Below, piece by piece: positions 14,184 to 28,834 of a DNA stretch of 64,000 bases. The notes under the pieces are model-generated. The model searched no databases and was not told the origin of the DNA. It was given only the letters and a program-made list of their open reading frames with translations. Source of the DNA: Petrolisthes cinctipes (Eukaryota; Arthropoda; Malacostraca; Decapoda; Porcellanidae); the NCBI GenBank assembly GCA_033782935.1, contig JAWQEG010000259.1, positions 3,450,001 to 3,514,000 of the forward strand. The letters are read 5' to 3'. The position numbers and the translations under genes were made by a program. Each line of letters begins with the position of its first letter. Position 1 is the first letter of the stretch.

Positions 14184-16678
14184 GCATGTTTTTAGCCTAT
14201 ATTTTGAAAATATTCTAGCACTGAGTAGGCATGTACAGATTGCTTCTGGGACCCCAAAATATTGAATTTTCGGGTGTTTTGAGCCTGAATTTGAGATATA
14301 AACGGGTACTGAAGATGCATGCACATATCGACTTTTGTGCACCTAAAAGATCGATTTTCAGCATGTTTTGGGCCTGAATTTTGAAAATACTCTAACACGG
14401 AGTAGGCATGTACAGATCGCTTCTGGGACCCCAAAATATCGAATTTTCGGGTGTTTAGGGCCAGAATTTGAGATATAAACGGGTACAGAAGATGCATGCA
14501 CATATCGACTTTTGGGCACCTAAAAGATGGATTTTCAGTATGTTTTGAGCATGTATTTTGAAAATACTCTAACACGGAGTAGGCATGTACAGATACCTTC
14601 TGGGACCTCTAAATATCGAATTTTCGGGTGTTTTGGGACTGAATTTGATATATCGATTTTTTGGCACCTAAAATGTCGATTTTTAGCATGTTTTTAGCCT
14701 ATATTTTGAAAATATTCTAGCACTGTACAGATTGCTTCTGGGACCCCAAAATATTGAATTTTCGGGTGTTTTGAGCCTGAATTTGAGATATAAACGGGTA
14801 CAGAAGATACATGCACATATTGAATTTGGGCACCAAAAATATCGATTTTCAGCATGTTTTGGGCCTGAATTTTGAAAATACTCTAACACGGAGTAGGCAT
14901 GTACAGATCGCTTCTGGGACCCCTAAATATCGAATTTTCGGGTGTTTTGGGACTGAATTTGAGATATCGACTTTTTGGCACCTAAATGATCGATTTTTAG
15001 CATGTTTTTAGCCTATATTTTGAAAATATTCTAGCACTGAGTAGGCATGTACAGATTGCTTCTGGGACCCAAAAATATTGAAAATTTGGTTGTTTTGAGC
15101 CTGAATTTGAGATATAAACGGGTACAGAAGATACATGCACATATTGACTTTGGGCACCAAAAATATCGATTTTCAGCATGTTTTGGGCCTGAATTTTGAA
15201 AATACTCTAACACGGAGTAGGCATGTACAGATCGCTTCTGGGACCCGAAAATATCGAATTTTCGGGTGTTTTGAGCCTGAATTTGAGATATAAACGGGTA
15301 CAGAAGATACATGCACATATTGACTTTGGGCACCAAAAATATCGATTTTCAGCATGTTTTGGGCCTGAATTTTGAAAATACTCTAACACGGAGTAGGCAT
15401 GTACAGATCGCTTCTGGGACCCCAAAATATCGAATTTTCGGGTGTTTAGGGCCAGAATTTGAGATATAAACGGGTACAGAAGATGCATGCACATATTGAC
15501 TTTGGGCATCTAAAATATCGATTTTCAGCATGTTTTGGGCCTGTATTTTGAAAATACTCTAACACTGAGTAGGCATGTACAGATTGCTTCTGGGACCCCA
15601 AAATATTGAATTTTCGGGTGTTTTGAGCCTGAATTTGAGATATAAACGGGTACTGAAGATGCATGCACATATCGACTTTTGGGCACCTAAAAGATCGATT
15701 TTCAGTATGTTTTTGGCCTGTATTTTGAAAATACTCTAACACGAAGTAGGCATGTACAGATACCTTCTGGGACCTCTAAATATCGAATTTTCGGGTGTTT
15801 TGGGACTGAATTTGATATATCGATTTTTTGGCACCTAAAATGTCGATTTTTAGCATGTTTTTAGCCTATATTTAGAAAATATTCTAGCACTGTGTATGCA
15901 TGTACAGATTGCTTCTGGGACCCCAAAATATTGAATTTTCGGGTGTTTTGAGCCTGAATTTGAGATATAAACGGGTACAGAAGATGCATGCAAATATCGA
16001 CTTTTGGGCACCTAAAATATCGATTTTCAGTATGTTTTTGGCCTGTATTTTGAAAATACTCTAACACGGAGTAGACATGTACAGATACCTTCTGGGACCT
16101 CTAAATATCGAATTTTCGGGTGTTTTGGGACTGAATTTGAGATATCGATTTTTTGGCACCTAAAATGTCGATTTTTAGCATGTTTTTAGCCTATATTTTG
16201 AAAATATTCTAGCACTGTGTAGGCATGTACAGATTGCTTCTGGGACCCCAAAATATTGAATTTTCGGGTGTTTTGAGCCTGAATTTGAGATATAAACGGG
16301 TACAGAAGATACATGCACATATTGACTTTGGGCATCTAAAATATCGATTTTCAGCATGTTTTGGGCCTGTATTTTGAAAATACTCTAACACTGAGTAGGC
16401 ATGTACAGATTGCTTCTGGGACCCCAAAATATTGAATTTTCGGGTGTTTTGAGCCTGAATTTGAGATATAAACGGGTACTGAAGATGCATGCACATATCG
16501 ACTTTTGTGCACCTAACAGATCGATTTTCAGTATGTTTTAAGCATGTATTTTGAAAATACTCTAACACGGAGTAGGCATGTACAGATCGCTTCTGGGACC
16601 CCTAAATATCGAATTTTCGGGTGTTTTGGGACTGAATTTGAGATATCGACTTTTTGGCACCTAAAAGATCGATTTTTT
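14184..16678. repeat. 2,495-bp tandem duplication, copy 2
   Basis: It repeats 11,689-14,183 in order. The left breakpoint is marked by gattttttgcatg at about 14,176, where copy 1 has gatttttagcatg. The same gattttttgcatg appears again at about 16,671, as expected for a head-to-tail duplication. Homology to copy 1 runs on until about 16,802. Confidence 0.9.
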
Positions 16679-18097
16679 GCATGTTTTTAGCCTATATTTT
16701 GAAAATATTCTAGCACTGAGTAGGCATGTACAGATTGCTTCTGGGACCCCAAAATATTGAATTTTCGGGTGTTTTGAGCCTGAATTTGAGATATAAACGG
16801 GTACAGAAGATACATGCACATATTGAATTTGGGCACCAATAATATCGATTTTCAGCATGTTTTGGGCCTGAATTTTGAAAATACTCTATTACGGAGTAGG
16901 CATGTACAGATCGCTTCTGGGACCCCAAAATATCGAATTTTCGGGTGTTTAGGGCCAGAATTTGAGATATAAACGGGTACAGAAGATGCATGCACATATC
17001 GACTTTTGGGCACCTAAAAGATCGATTTTTAGTATGTTTTTGGCCTGTATTTTGAAAATACTCTAACACGGAGTAGGCATGTACAGATACCTTCTGGGAC
17101 CTCTAAATATCGAATTTTAGGGTGTTTTGGGACTGAATTTGAGATATCGATTTTTTGGCACCTAAAATGTCGATTTTTAGCATGTTTTTAGCCTATATTT
17201 TGAAAATATTCTAGCACTTTGTAGGCATGTACAGATTGCTTCTGGGACCCCAAAATATTGAATTTTCGGGTGTTTTGAGCCTGAATTTGAGATATAAACG
17301 GGTACAGAAGATACATGCACATATTGACTTTTGGCATGTAAAATATCGATTTTCAGCATGTTTTGGGCCTGTATTTTGAAAATACTCTAACACTGAGTAG
17401 GCATGTACAGATTGCTTCTGGGACCCCAAAATATTGAATTTTCGGGTGTTTTGAGCCTGAATTTGAGATATAAACGGGTACAGAAGATACATGCACATAT
17501 TGACTTTGGGCACCAAAAATATCGATTTCAGCATGTTTTGGGCCTGAACTTTGAAAATACTCTAACACGGAGTAGGCATGTACAGATCGCTTCTGGGACC
17601 CCAAAATATCGAATTTTCGGGTGTATAGGGCCAGAATTTGAGATATAAACGGGTACAGAAGATGCATGCACATATCGACTTTAGGGCACCTAAAAGATCG
17701 ATTTTCAGTATGTTTTTGGCCTGTATTTTGAAAATACTCTAACACGGAGTAGGCATGAACAGATACCTTCTGGGACCTCTAAATATCGAATTTTCGGGTG
17801 TTTTGGGACTGAATTTGAGATATCGATTTTTTGGCACCTAAAATGTCGATTTTTAGCATGTTTTTAGCCTATATTTTGAAAATATTCTAGCACTGTGTAG
17901 GCATGTACAGATTGCTTCTGGGACCCCAAAATATTGAATTTTCGGGTGTTTTGAGCCTGAATTTGAGATATAAACGAGTACAGAAGATACATGCACATAT
18001 TGACTTTTGGCATGTAAAATATCGATTTTCAGCATGTTTTGGGCCTGTATTTTGAAAATACTCTAACACTGAGTAGGCATGTACAGATTGCTTCTGG
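16420..18097. repeat. 1,678-bp unit, copy 1
   Basis: Markers are ctaacagatcg (16,513), gattttttgcatg, ctctattacgg (16,884), aattttagggtg, gcactttgtagg, a shortened cgatttcagc and gtgtatagggcc. All recur 1,678 bp later. The unit is built from 501-bp trimers plus an extra full monomer. Confidence 0.85.
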
Positions 18098-19775
18098 AAC
18101 CCCAAAATATTGAATTTTCGGGTGTTTTGAGCCTGAATTTGAGATATAAACGGGTACTGAAGATGCATGCACATATCGACTTTTGTGCACCTAACAGATC
18201 GATTTTCAGTATGTTTTAAGCATGTATTTTGAAAATACTCTAACACGGAGTAGGCATGTACAGATCGCTTCTGGGACCCCTAAATATCGAATTTTCGGGT
18301 GTTTTGGGACTGAATTTGAGATATCGACTTTTTGGCACCTAAAAGATCGATTTTTTGCATGTTTTTAGCCTATATTTTGAAAATATTCTAGCACTGAGTA
18401 GGCATGTACAGATTGCTTCTGGGACCCCAAAATATTGAATTTTCGGGTGTTTTGAGCCTGAATTTGAGATATAAACGGGTACAGAAGATACATGCACATA
18501 TTGAATTTGGGCACCAATAATATCGATTTTCAGCATGTTTTGGGCCTGAATTTTGAAAATACTCTATTACGGAGTAGGCATGTACAGATCGCTTCTGAGA
18601 CCCCAAAATATCGAATTTTCGGGTGTTTAGGGCCAGAATTTGAGATATAAACGGGTACAGAAGATGCATGCACATATCGACTTTTGGGCACCTAAAAGAT
18701 CGATTTTTAGTATGTTTTTGGCCTGTATTTTGAAAATACTCTAACACGGAGTAGGCATGTACAGATACCTTCTGGGACCTCTAAATATCGAATTTTAGGG
18801 TGTTTTGGGACTGAATTTGAGATATCGATTTTTTGGCACCTAAAATGTCGATTTTTAGCATGTTTTTAGCCTATATTTTGAAAATATTCTAGCACTTTGT
18901 AGGCATGTACAGATTGCTTCTGGGACCCCAAAATATTGAATTTTCGGGTGTTTTGAGCCTGAATTTGAGATATAAACGGGTACAGAAGATACATGCACAT
19001 ATTGACTTTTGGCATGTAAAATATCGATTTTCAGCATGTTTTGGGCCTGTATTTTGAAAATACTCTAACACTGAGTAGGCATGTACAGATTGCTTCTGGG
19101 ACCCCAAAATATTGAATTTTCGGGTGTTTTGAGCCTGAATTTGAGATATAAACGGGTACAGAAGATACATGCACATATTGACTTTGGGCACCAAAAATAT
19201 CGATTTCAGCATGTTTTGGGCCTGAACTTTGAAAATACTCTAACACGGAGTAGGCATGTACAGATCGCTTCTGGGACCCCAAAATATCGAATTTTCGGGT
19301 GTATAGGGCCAGAATTTGAGATATAAACGGGTACAGAAGATGCATGCACATATCGACTTTAGGGCACCTAAAAGATCGATTTTCAGTATGTTTTTGGCCT
19401 GTATTTTGAAAATACTCTAACACGGAGTAGGCATGAACAGATACCTTCTGGGACCTCTAAATATCGAATTTTCGGGTGTTTTGGGACTGAATTTGAGATA
19501 TCGATTTTTTGGCACCTAAAATGTCGATTTTTAGCATGTTTTTAGCCTATATTTTGAAAATATTCTAGCACTGTGTAGGCATGTACAGATTGCTTCTGGG
19601 ACCCCAAAATATTGAATTTTCGGGTGTTTTGAGCCTGAATTTGAGATATAAACGAGTACAGAAGATACATGCACATATTGACTTTTGGCATGTAAAATAT
19701 CGATTTTCAGCATGTTTTGGGCCTGTATCTTGAAAATACTCTAACACTGAGTAGGCATGTACAGATTGCTTCTGG
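18098..19775. repeat. 1,678-bp unit, copy 2
   Basis: The left edge is marked by ttctggaacccc (A at 18,098), repeated at 19,776. ctctattacgg lies at 18,562. A private change, ttctgagacccc near 18,596, separates this copy from copies 1 and 3. Confidence 0.85.
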
Positions 19776-21420
19776 AACCCCAAAATATTGAATTTTCGGG
19801 TGTTTTGAGCCTGAATTTGAGATATAAACGGGTACTGAAGATGCATGCACATATCGACTTTTGTGCACCTAACAGATCGATTTTCAGTATGTTTTAAGCA
19901 TGTATTTTGAAAATACTCTAACACGGAGTAGGCATGTACAGATCGCTTCTGGGACCCCTAAATATCGAATTTTCGGGTGTTTTGGGACTGAATTTGAGAT
20001 ATCGACTTTTTGGCACCTAAAAGATCGATTTTTTGCATGTTTTTAGCCTATATTTTGAAAATATTCTAGCACTGAGTAGGCATGTACAGATTGCTTCTGG
20101 GACCCCAAAATATTGAATTTTCGGGTGTTTTGAGCCTGAATTTGAGATATAAACGGGTACAGAAGATACATGCACATATTGAATTTGGGCACCAATAATA
20201 TCGATTTTCAGCATGTTTTGGGCCTGAATTTTGAAAATACTCTATTACGGAGTAGGCATGTACAGATCGCTTCTGGGACCCCAAAATATCGAATTTTCGG
20301 GTGTTTAGGGCCAGAATTTGAGATATAAACGGGTACAGAAGATGCATGCACATATCGACTTTTGGGCACCTAAAAGATCGATTTTTAGTATGTTTTTGGC
20401 CTGTATTTTGAAAATACTCTAACACGGAGTAGGCATGTACAGATACCTTCTGGGACCTCTAAATATCGAATTTTAGGGTGTTTTGGGACTGAATTTGAGA
20501 TATCGATTTTTTGGCACCTAAAATGTCGATTTTTAGCATGTTTTTAGCCTATATTTTGAAAATATTCTAGCACTTTGTAGGCATGTACAGATTGCTTCTG
20601 GGACCCCAAAATATTGAATTTTCGGGTGTTTTGAGCCTGAATTTGAGATATAAACGGGTACAGAAGATACATGCACATATTGACTTTTGGCATGTAAAAT
20701 ATCGATTTTCAGCATGTTTTGGGCCTGTATTTTGAAAATACTCTAACACTGAGTAGGCATGTACAGATTGCTTCTGGGACCCCAAAATATTGAATTTTCG
20801 GGTGTTTTGAGCCTGAATTTGAGATATAAACGGGTACAGAAGATACATGCACATATTGACTTTGGGCACCAAAAATATCGATTTCAGCATGTTTTGGGCC
20901 TGAACTTTGAAAATACTCTAACACGGAGTAGGCATGTACAGATCGCTTCTGGGACCCCAAAATATCGAATTTTCGGGTGTATAGGGCCAGAATTTGAGAT
21001 ATAAACGGGTACAGAAGATGCATGCACATATCGACTTTAGGGCACCTAAAAGATCGATTTTCAGTATGTTTTTGGCCTGTATTTTGAAAATACTCTAATA
21101 CGGAGTAGGCATGTACAGATACCTTCTGGGACCTCTAAATATCGAATTTTCGGGTGTTTTGGGACTGAATTTGAGATATCGATTTTTTGGCACCTAAAAT
21201 GTCGATTTTTAGCATGTTTTTAGCCTATATTTTGAAAATATTCTAGCACTGTGTAGGCATGTACAGATTGCTTCTGGGACCCCAAAATATTGAATTTTCG
21301 GGTGTTTTGAGCCTGAATTTGAGATATAAACGAGTACAGAAGATACATGCACATATTGACTTTTGGCATGTAAAATATCGATTTTCAGCATGTTTTGGGC
21401 CTGTATTTTGAAAATACTCT
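19776..21420. repeat. 1,678-bp unit, copy 3 (diverging at right)
   Basis: ctctattacgg lies at 20,240 and ataaacgagtac near 21,330, both at the 1,678-bp offset. The copy carries taatacgg and gcatgtacag near 21,100 where copies 1 and 2 share gcatgaacag. Beyond about 21,420 the sequence no longer follows the unit. Confidence 0.8.
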
Positions 21421-22433
21421 AACACTGAGTAGGCATGTACAGATTGCTTCTGGGACCCCAAAATATTGAATTTTCGGGTGTTTTGAGCCTGAATTTGAGA
21501 TATAAACGGGTACTGAAGATGCATGCACATATCGACTTTTGTGCACCTAAAAGATCGATTTTCAGTATGTTTTGAGCATGTATTTTGAAAATACTCTAAC
21601 ACGGAGTAGGCATGTACAGATCGCTTCTGGGACCCCTAAATATCGAATTTTCGGGTGTTTTGGGACTGAATTTGAGATATCGACTTTTTGGCAACTAAAA
21701 GATCGATTTTTAGCATGTTTTTAGCCTATATTTTGAAAATATTCTAGCACTGAGTAGGCATGTACAGATTGCTTCTGGGACCCCAAAATATTGAATTTTC
21801 GGGTGTTTTGAGCCTGAATTTGAGATATAAACGGGTACAGAAGATACATGCACATATTGACTTTGGGCACCAAAAATATCGATTTTCAGCATGTTTTGGG
21901 CCTGAATTTTGAAAATACTCTAACATGGAGTAGGCATGTACAGATCGCTTCTGGGACCCCAAAATATCGAATTTTCATGTGTTTAGGGCCAGAATTTGAG
22001 ATATAAACGGGTACAGAAGATGCATGCACATATCGACTTTTGGGCACCTAAAAGATCGATTTTCAGTATGTTTTTGGCCTGTATTTTGAAAATACTCTAA
22101 CACGGAGTAGGCATGTACAGATTGCTTCTGGGACCCCAAAATATTGAATTTTCGGGTGTTTTGAGCCTGAATTTGAGATATAAACGGGTACTGAAGATGC
22201 ATGCACATATCGACTTTTGTGCACCTAAAAGATCGATTTTCAGTATGTTTTGAGCCTGTATTTTAAAAATACTCTAACACGGAGTAGGCATGTACAGATC
22301 GCTTCTGGGACCTCTAAATATCGAATTTTCGGGTGTTTTGGGACTGAATTTGAGATATCGACTTTTTGGCACCTAAAAGATGATTTTTAGCATGTTTTTA
22401 GCCTATATTTTGAAAATATTCTAGCACTGTACA
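20089..22433. repeat. 2,345-bp duplication, copy 1
   Basis: It includes the right part of the third 1,678-bp unit plus about 667 bp more. Markers are gattttcatgtgttt near 21,970, a two-base loss giving aaagatgattttta near 22,379, and cactgtacag at 22,425. These recur 2,345 bp later. Confidence 0.85.
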
Positions 22434-24778
22434 GATTGCTTCTGGGACCCCAAAATATTGAATTTTCGGGTGTTTTGAGCCTGAATTTGAGATATAAACG
22501 GGTACAGAAGATACATGCACATATTGAATTTGGGCACCAATAATATCGATTTTCAGCATGTTTTGGGCCTGAATTTTGAAAATACTCTATTACGGAGTAG
22601 GCATGTACAGATCGCTTCTGGCACCCCAAAATATCGAATTTTCGGGTGTTTAGGGCCAGAATTTGAGATATAAACGGGTACAGAAGATGCATGCACATAT
22701 CGACTTTTGGGCACCTAAAAGATCGATTTTTAGTATGTTTTTGGCCTGTATTTTGAAAATACTCTAACACGGAGTAGGCATGTACAGATACCTTCTGGGA
22801 CCTCTAAATATCGAATTTTAGGGTGTTTTGGGACTGAATTTGAGATATCGATTTTTTGGCACCTAAAATGTCGATTTTTAGCATGTTTTTAGCCTATATT
22901 TTGAAAATATTCTAGCACTTTGTAGGCATGTACAGATTGCTTCTGGGACCCCAAAATATTGAATTTTCGGGTGTTTTGAGCCTGAATTTGAGATATAAAC
23001 GGGTACAGAAGATACATGCACATATTGACTTTTGGCATGTAAAATATCGATTTTCAGCATGTTTTGGGCCTGTATTTTGAAAATACTCTAACACTGAGTA
23101 GGCATGTACAGATTGCTTCTGGGACCCCAAAATATTGAATTTTCGGGTGTTTTGAGCCTGAATTTGAGATATAAACGGGTACAGAAGATACATGCACATA
23201 TTGACTTTGGGCACCAAAAATATCGATTTCAGCATGTTTTGGGCCTGAACTTTGAAAATACTCTAACACGGAGTAGGCATGTACAGATCGCTTCTGGGAC
23301 CCCAAAATATCGAATTTTCGGGTGTATAGGGCCAGAATTTGAGATATAAACGGGTACAGAAGATGCATGCACATATCGACTTTAGGGCACCTAAAAGATC
23401 GATTTTCAGTATGTTTTTGGCCTGTATTTTGAAAATACTCTAATACGGAGTAGGCATGTACAGATACCTTCTGGGACCTCTAAATATCGAATTTTCGGGT
23501 GTTTTGGGACTGAATTTGAGATATCGATTTTTTGGCACCTAAAATGTCGATTTTTAGCATGTTTTTAGCCTATATTTTGAAAATATTCTAGCACTGTGTA
23601 GGCATGTACAGATTGCTTCTGGGACCCCAAAATATTGAATTTTCGGGTGTTTTGAGCCTGAATTTGAGATATAAACGAGTACAGAAGATACATGCACATA
23701 TTGACTTTTGGCATGTAAAATATCGATTTTCAGCATGTTTTGGGCCTGTATTTTGAAAATACTCTAACACTGAGTAGGCATGTACAGATTGCTTCTGGGA
23801 CCCCAAAATATTGAATTTTCGGGTGTTTTGAGCCTGAATTTGAGATATAAACGGGTACTGAAGATGCATGCACATATCGACTTTTGTGCACCTAAAAGAT
23901 CGATTTTCAGTATGTTTTGAGCATGTATTTTGAAAATACTCTAACACGGAGTAGGCATGTACAGATCGCTTCTGGGACCCCTAAATATCGAATTTTCGGG
24001 TGTTTTGGGACTGAATTTGAGATATCGACTTTTTGGCAACTAAAAGATCGATTTTTAGCATGTTTTTAGCCTATATTTTGAAAATATTCTAGCACTGAGT
24101 AGGCATGTACAGATTGCTTCTGGGACCCCAAAATATTGAATTTTCGGGTGTTTTGAGCCTGAATTTGAGATATAAACGGGTACAGAAGATACATGCACAT
24201 ATTGACTTTGGGCACCAAAAATATCGATTTTCAGCATGTTTTGGGCCTGAATTTTGAAAATACTCTAACATGGAGTAGGCATGTACAGATCGCTTCTGGG
24301 ACCCCAAAATATCGAATTTTCATGTGTTTAGGGCCAGAATTTGAGATATAAACGGGTACAGAAGATGCATGCACATATCGACTTTTGGGCACCTAAAAGA
24401 TCGATTTTCAGTATGTTTTTGGCCTGTATTTTGAAAATACTCTAACACGGAGTAGGCATGTACAGATTGCTTCTGGGACCCCAAAATATTGAATTTTCGG
24501 GTGTTTTGAGCCTGAATTTGAGATATAAACGGGTACTGAAGATGCATGCACATATCGACTTTTGTGCACCTAAAAGATCGATTTTCAGTATGTTTTGAGC
24601 CTGTATTTTAAAAATACTCTAACACGGAGTAGGCATGTACAGATCGCTTCTGGGACCTCTAAATATCGAATTTTCGGGTGTTTTGGGACTGAATTTGAGA
24701 TATCGACTTTTTGGCACCTAAAAGATGATTTTTAGCATGTTTTTAGCCTATATTTTGAAAATATTCTAGCACTGTACA
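22434..24778. repeat. 2,345-bp duplication, copy 2
   Basis: Markers ctctattacgg (22,585), attttcatgtgttt (about 24,315), aaagatgattttta (about 24,724) and cactgtacag (24,770) sit at exact 2,345-bp offsets. A private change, ctggcacccc near 22,620, distinguishes this copy. Part of the unit continues in 24,779-25,700 with substitutions. Confidence 0.85.
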
Positions 24779-27700
24779 GATTGCTTCTGGGACCCCAAAA
24801 TATTGAATTTTCGGGTGTTTTGAGCCTGAATTTGAGATATAAACGGGTACAGAAGATACATGCACATATTGACTTTGGGCACCAAAAATATCGATTTTCA
24901 GCATGTTTTGGGCCTGAACTTTGAAAATACTCTAACACGGAGTAGGTATGTACAGATCGCTTCTGGGACCCCAAAATATCGAATTTTCGGGTGTTTAGGG
25001 CCAGAATTTGAGATATAAACGGGTACAGAAGATGCATGCACATATCGACTTTTGGGCACCTAAAAGATCGATTTTCAGTATGTTTTTGGCCTGTATTTTG
25101 AAAATACTCTAACACGGAGTAGGCATGTACAGATACCTTCTGGGACCTCTAAATATCGAATTTTCGGGTGTTTTGGGACTGAATTTGAGATATCGATTTT
25201 TTGGCACCTAAAATGTCGATTTTTAGCATGTTTTTAGCCTATATTTTGAAAATATTCTAGCACTGTGTAGGCATGTACAGATTGCTTCTGGGACCCCAAA
25301 ATATTGAATTTTCGGGTGTTTTGAGCCTGAATTTGAGATATAAACGGGTACAGAAGATACATGCACATATTGACTTTTGGCATGTAAAATATTGATTTTC
25401 AGCATGTTTTGGGCCTGTATTTTGAAAATACTCTAACACTGAGTAGGCATGTACAGATTGCTTCTGGGACCCCAAAATATTGAATTTTCGGGTGTTTTGA
25501 GCCTGAATTTGAGATATAAACGGGTACAGAAGATACATGCACATATTGACTTTGGGCACCAAAAATATCGATTTCAGCATGTTTTGGGCCTGAACTTTGA
25601 AAATACTCTAACACGGAGTAGGCATGTACAGATCGCTTCTGGGACCCCAAAATATCGAATTTTCGGGTGTATAGGGCCAGAATTTGAGATATAAACGGGT
25701 ACAGAAGATGCATGCACATATCGACTTTTGGGCACCTAAAAGATCGATTTTCAGTATGTTTTTGGCCTGTATTTTGAAAATACTCTAACACGGAGTAGGC
25801 ATGTACAGATACCTTCTGGGACCTCTAAATATCGAATTTTCGGGTGTTTTGGGACTGAATTTGAGATATCGATTTTTTGGCACCTAAAATGTCGATTTTT
25901 AGCATTTTTTTAGCCTATATTTTGAAAATATTCTAGCACTGTGTAGGCATGTACAGATTGCTTCTGGGACCCCAAAATATTGAATTTTCGGGTGTTTTGA
26001 GCCTGAATTTGAGATATAAACGGGTACAGAAGATACATGCACATATTGGCTTTGGGTATCTAAAATATCGATTTTCAGCATGTTTTGGGCCTGTATTTTG
26101 AAAATACTCTAACACTGAGTAGGCATGTACAGATTGCTTCTGGGACCCCAAAATATTGAATTTTCGGGTGTTCTGAGCCTGAATTTGAGATATAAACGGG
26201 TACTGAAGATGCATGCACATATCGACTTTTGTGGACCTAAAAGATCGATTTTCAGTATGTTTTGAGCATGTATTTTGAAAATACTCTAACACGGAGTAGG
26301 CATGTACAGATCGCTTCTGGGACCCCTAAATATCGAATTTTCGGGTGTTTTGGGACTGAATTTGAGATATCGACTTTTTGGCACCTAAAAGATCGATTTT
26401 TAGCATGTTTTTAGCCTATATTTTGAAAATATTCTAGCACTGAGTAGGCATGTACAGATTGCTTCTGGGACCCCAAAATATTGAATTTTCGGGTGTTTTG
26501 AGCCTGAATTTGAGATATAAACGGGTACAGAAGATACATGCACATATTGACTTTGGGCACCAAAAATATCGATTTTCAGCATGTTTTGGGCCTGAATTTT
26601 GAAAATACTCTAACACGGAGTAGGCATGTACAGATCGCTTCTGGGACCCCAAAATATCGAATTTTCGGGTGTTTAGGGCCAGAATTTGAGATATAAACGG
26701 GTACAGAAGATGCATGCACATATCGACTTTTGGGCACCTAAAAGATCGATTTTCAGTATGTTTTTGGCCTGTATTTTCAAAATACTCTAACACGGAGTAG
26801 GCATGTACAGATCGCTTCTGGGACCCCTAAATATCGAATTTGCGGGTGTTTTGGGATTGAATTTGAGATATCGACTTTTTGGCACTTAAAAGATCGATTT
26901 TTAGTATGTTTTTAGCCTATATTTTGAAAATATTCTAGCACTGTACAGATTGCTTCTGGGACCCCAAAATATTGAATTTTCGGGTGTTTTGAGCCTGAAT
27001 TTGAGATATAAACGGGTACAGAAGATACATGCACATATTGACTTTGGGCATCTAAAATATCGATTTTCAGCATGTTTTGGGCCTGTATTTTGAAAATACT
27101 CTAACACTGAGTAGGCATGTACAGATTGCTTCTGGGACCCCAAAATATTGAATTTTCGGGTGTTTTGAGCCTGAATTTGAGATATAAACGGGTACTGAAG
27201 ATGCATGCACATATCGACTTTTGTGCACCTAAAAGATCGATTTTCAGTATGTTTTGAGCATGTATTTTGAAAATACTCTAACACGGAGTAGGCATGTACA
27301 GATCGCTAATGGGACCCCTAAATATCGAATTTTCGGGTGTTTTGGCACTGAATTTGAGATATCGACTTTTTGGCACCTAAAAGATCGATTTTTAGCATGT
27401 TTTTAGCCTATATTTTGAAAATATTCTAGCACTGAGTAGGCATGTACAGATTGCTTCTGGGACCCCAAAATATTGAATTTTCGGGTGTTTTGAGCCTGAA
27501 TTTGAGATATAAACGGGTACAGAAGATACATGCACATATTGACTTTGGGCACCAAAAATATCGATTTTCAGCATGTTTTGGGCCTGAATTTTGAAAATAC
27601 TCTAACACGGAGTAGGCATGTACAGATCGCTTCTGTGACCCCAAAATATCGAATTTTCGGGTGTTTAGGGCCAGAATTTGAGATATAAACGGGTACAGAA

Positions 27701-28834
27701 GATGCATGCACATATCGACTTTTGGGCACCTAAAAGATCGATTTTCAGTATGTTTTTGGCCTGTATTTTAAAAATACTCTAACACGGAGTAGGCATGTAC
27801 AGATACCTTCTGGGACCTCTAAATATCGAATTTTCGGGTGTTTTGGGACTGAATTTGAGATATCGATTTTTTGGCACCTAAAATGTCGATTTTTAGCATG
27901 TTTTTAGCTTATATTTTGAAAATATTCTAGCACTGTGTAGGCATGTACAGATTGCTTCTGGGACCCCTAAATATTGAATTTTCGGGTGTTTTGAGCCAGA
28001 ATTTGAGATATAAACGGGTACAGAAGATACATGCACATATTGACTTTGGCATCTAAAATATCGATTTTCAGCATGTTTTGGGCCTGTATTTTGAAAATAC
28101 TCTAACACTGAGTAGGCATGTACAGATTGCTTCTGGGACCCCAAAATATTGAATTTTCGGGTGTTTTGAGCCTGAATTTGAGATATAAACGGGTACTGAA
28201 GATGCATGCACATATCGACTTTTGTGCACCTAAAAGATCGATTTTCAGTATGTTTTGAGCATGTATTTTGAAAATACTCTAACAAGGAGTAGGCATGTAC
28301 AGATCGCTTTTTTGACCCCTAAATATCGAATTTTCGGGTGTTTTGGGACTGAATTTGAGATATCGACTTTTTGGCACCTAAAGGATTGATTTTTAGCATG
28401 TTTTTAGCCTATATTTTGAAAATATTCTAGCACTGTCCAGATTGCTTCTGGGACCCCAAAATATTGAATTTTCGTGTGTTTTGAGCCTGAATTTGAGATA
28501 TAAACGGGTACAGAAGATACATGCACATATTGACTTTGGGCACCAAAAATATCGATTTTCAGCATGTTTTGGGCCTGAATTTTGAAAATACTCTAACACG
28601 GAGTAGGCATGTACAGATCGCTTCTGGGACCCCAAAATATCGAATTTTCGGGTGTTTAGGGCCAGAATTTGAGATATAAACGGGTACAGAAGATGCATGC
28701 ACATATCGACTTTTGGGCACCTAAAAGATCGATTTTCAGTATGTTTTTGGCCTGTATTTTGAAAATACTCTAACACGGAGTAGGCATGTACAGATACCTT
28801 CTGGGACCTCTAAATATCGAATTTTCGGGTGTTT
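24779..28834. repeat. Mostly regular trimer HOR block
   Basis: The left part resembles the 2,345-bp unit. Beyond 25.8 kb, trimers of 501, 500 and 491 bp alternate between A1 and A2 types. Ten-base junction losses are at 26,939 and 28,431; the latter reads cactgtccag. Scattered private substitutions are present, for example gcatttttttag at about 25,903. No other feature is visible. Confidence 0.75.

Noticed and set aside
17403..17648. Plus-strand 81-codon frame repeated at 19,081, 20,759, 23,104 and 25,449
   Set aside because: It is created by a one-base loss (cgatttcagc) in a duplicated satellite unit and copied with that unit. There is no codon-level conservation apart from the repeat itself.
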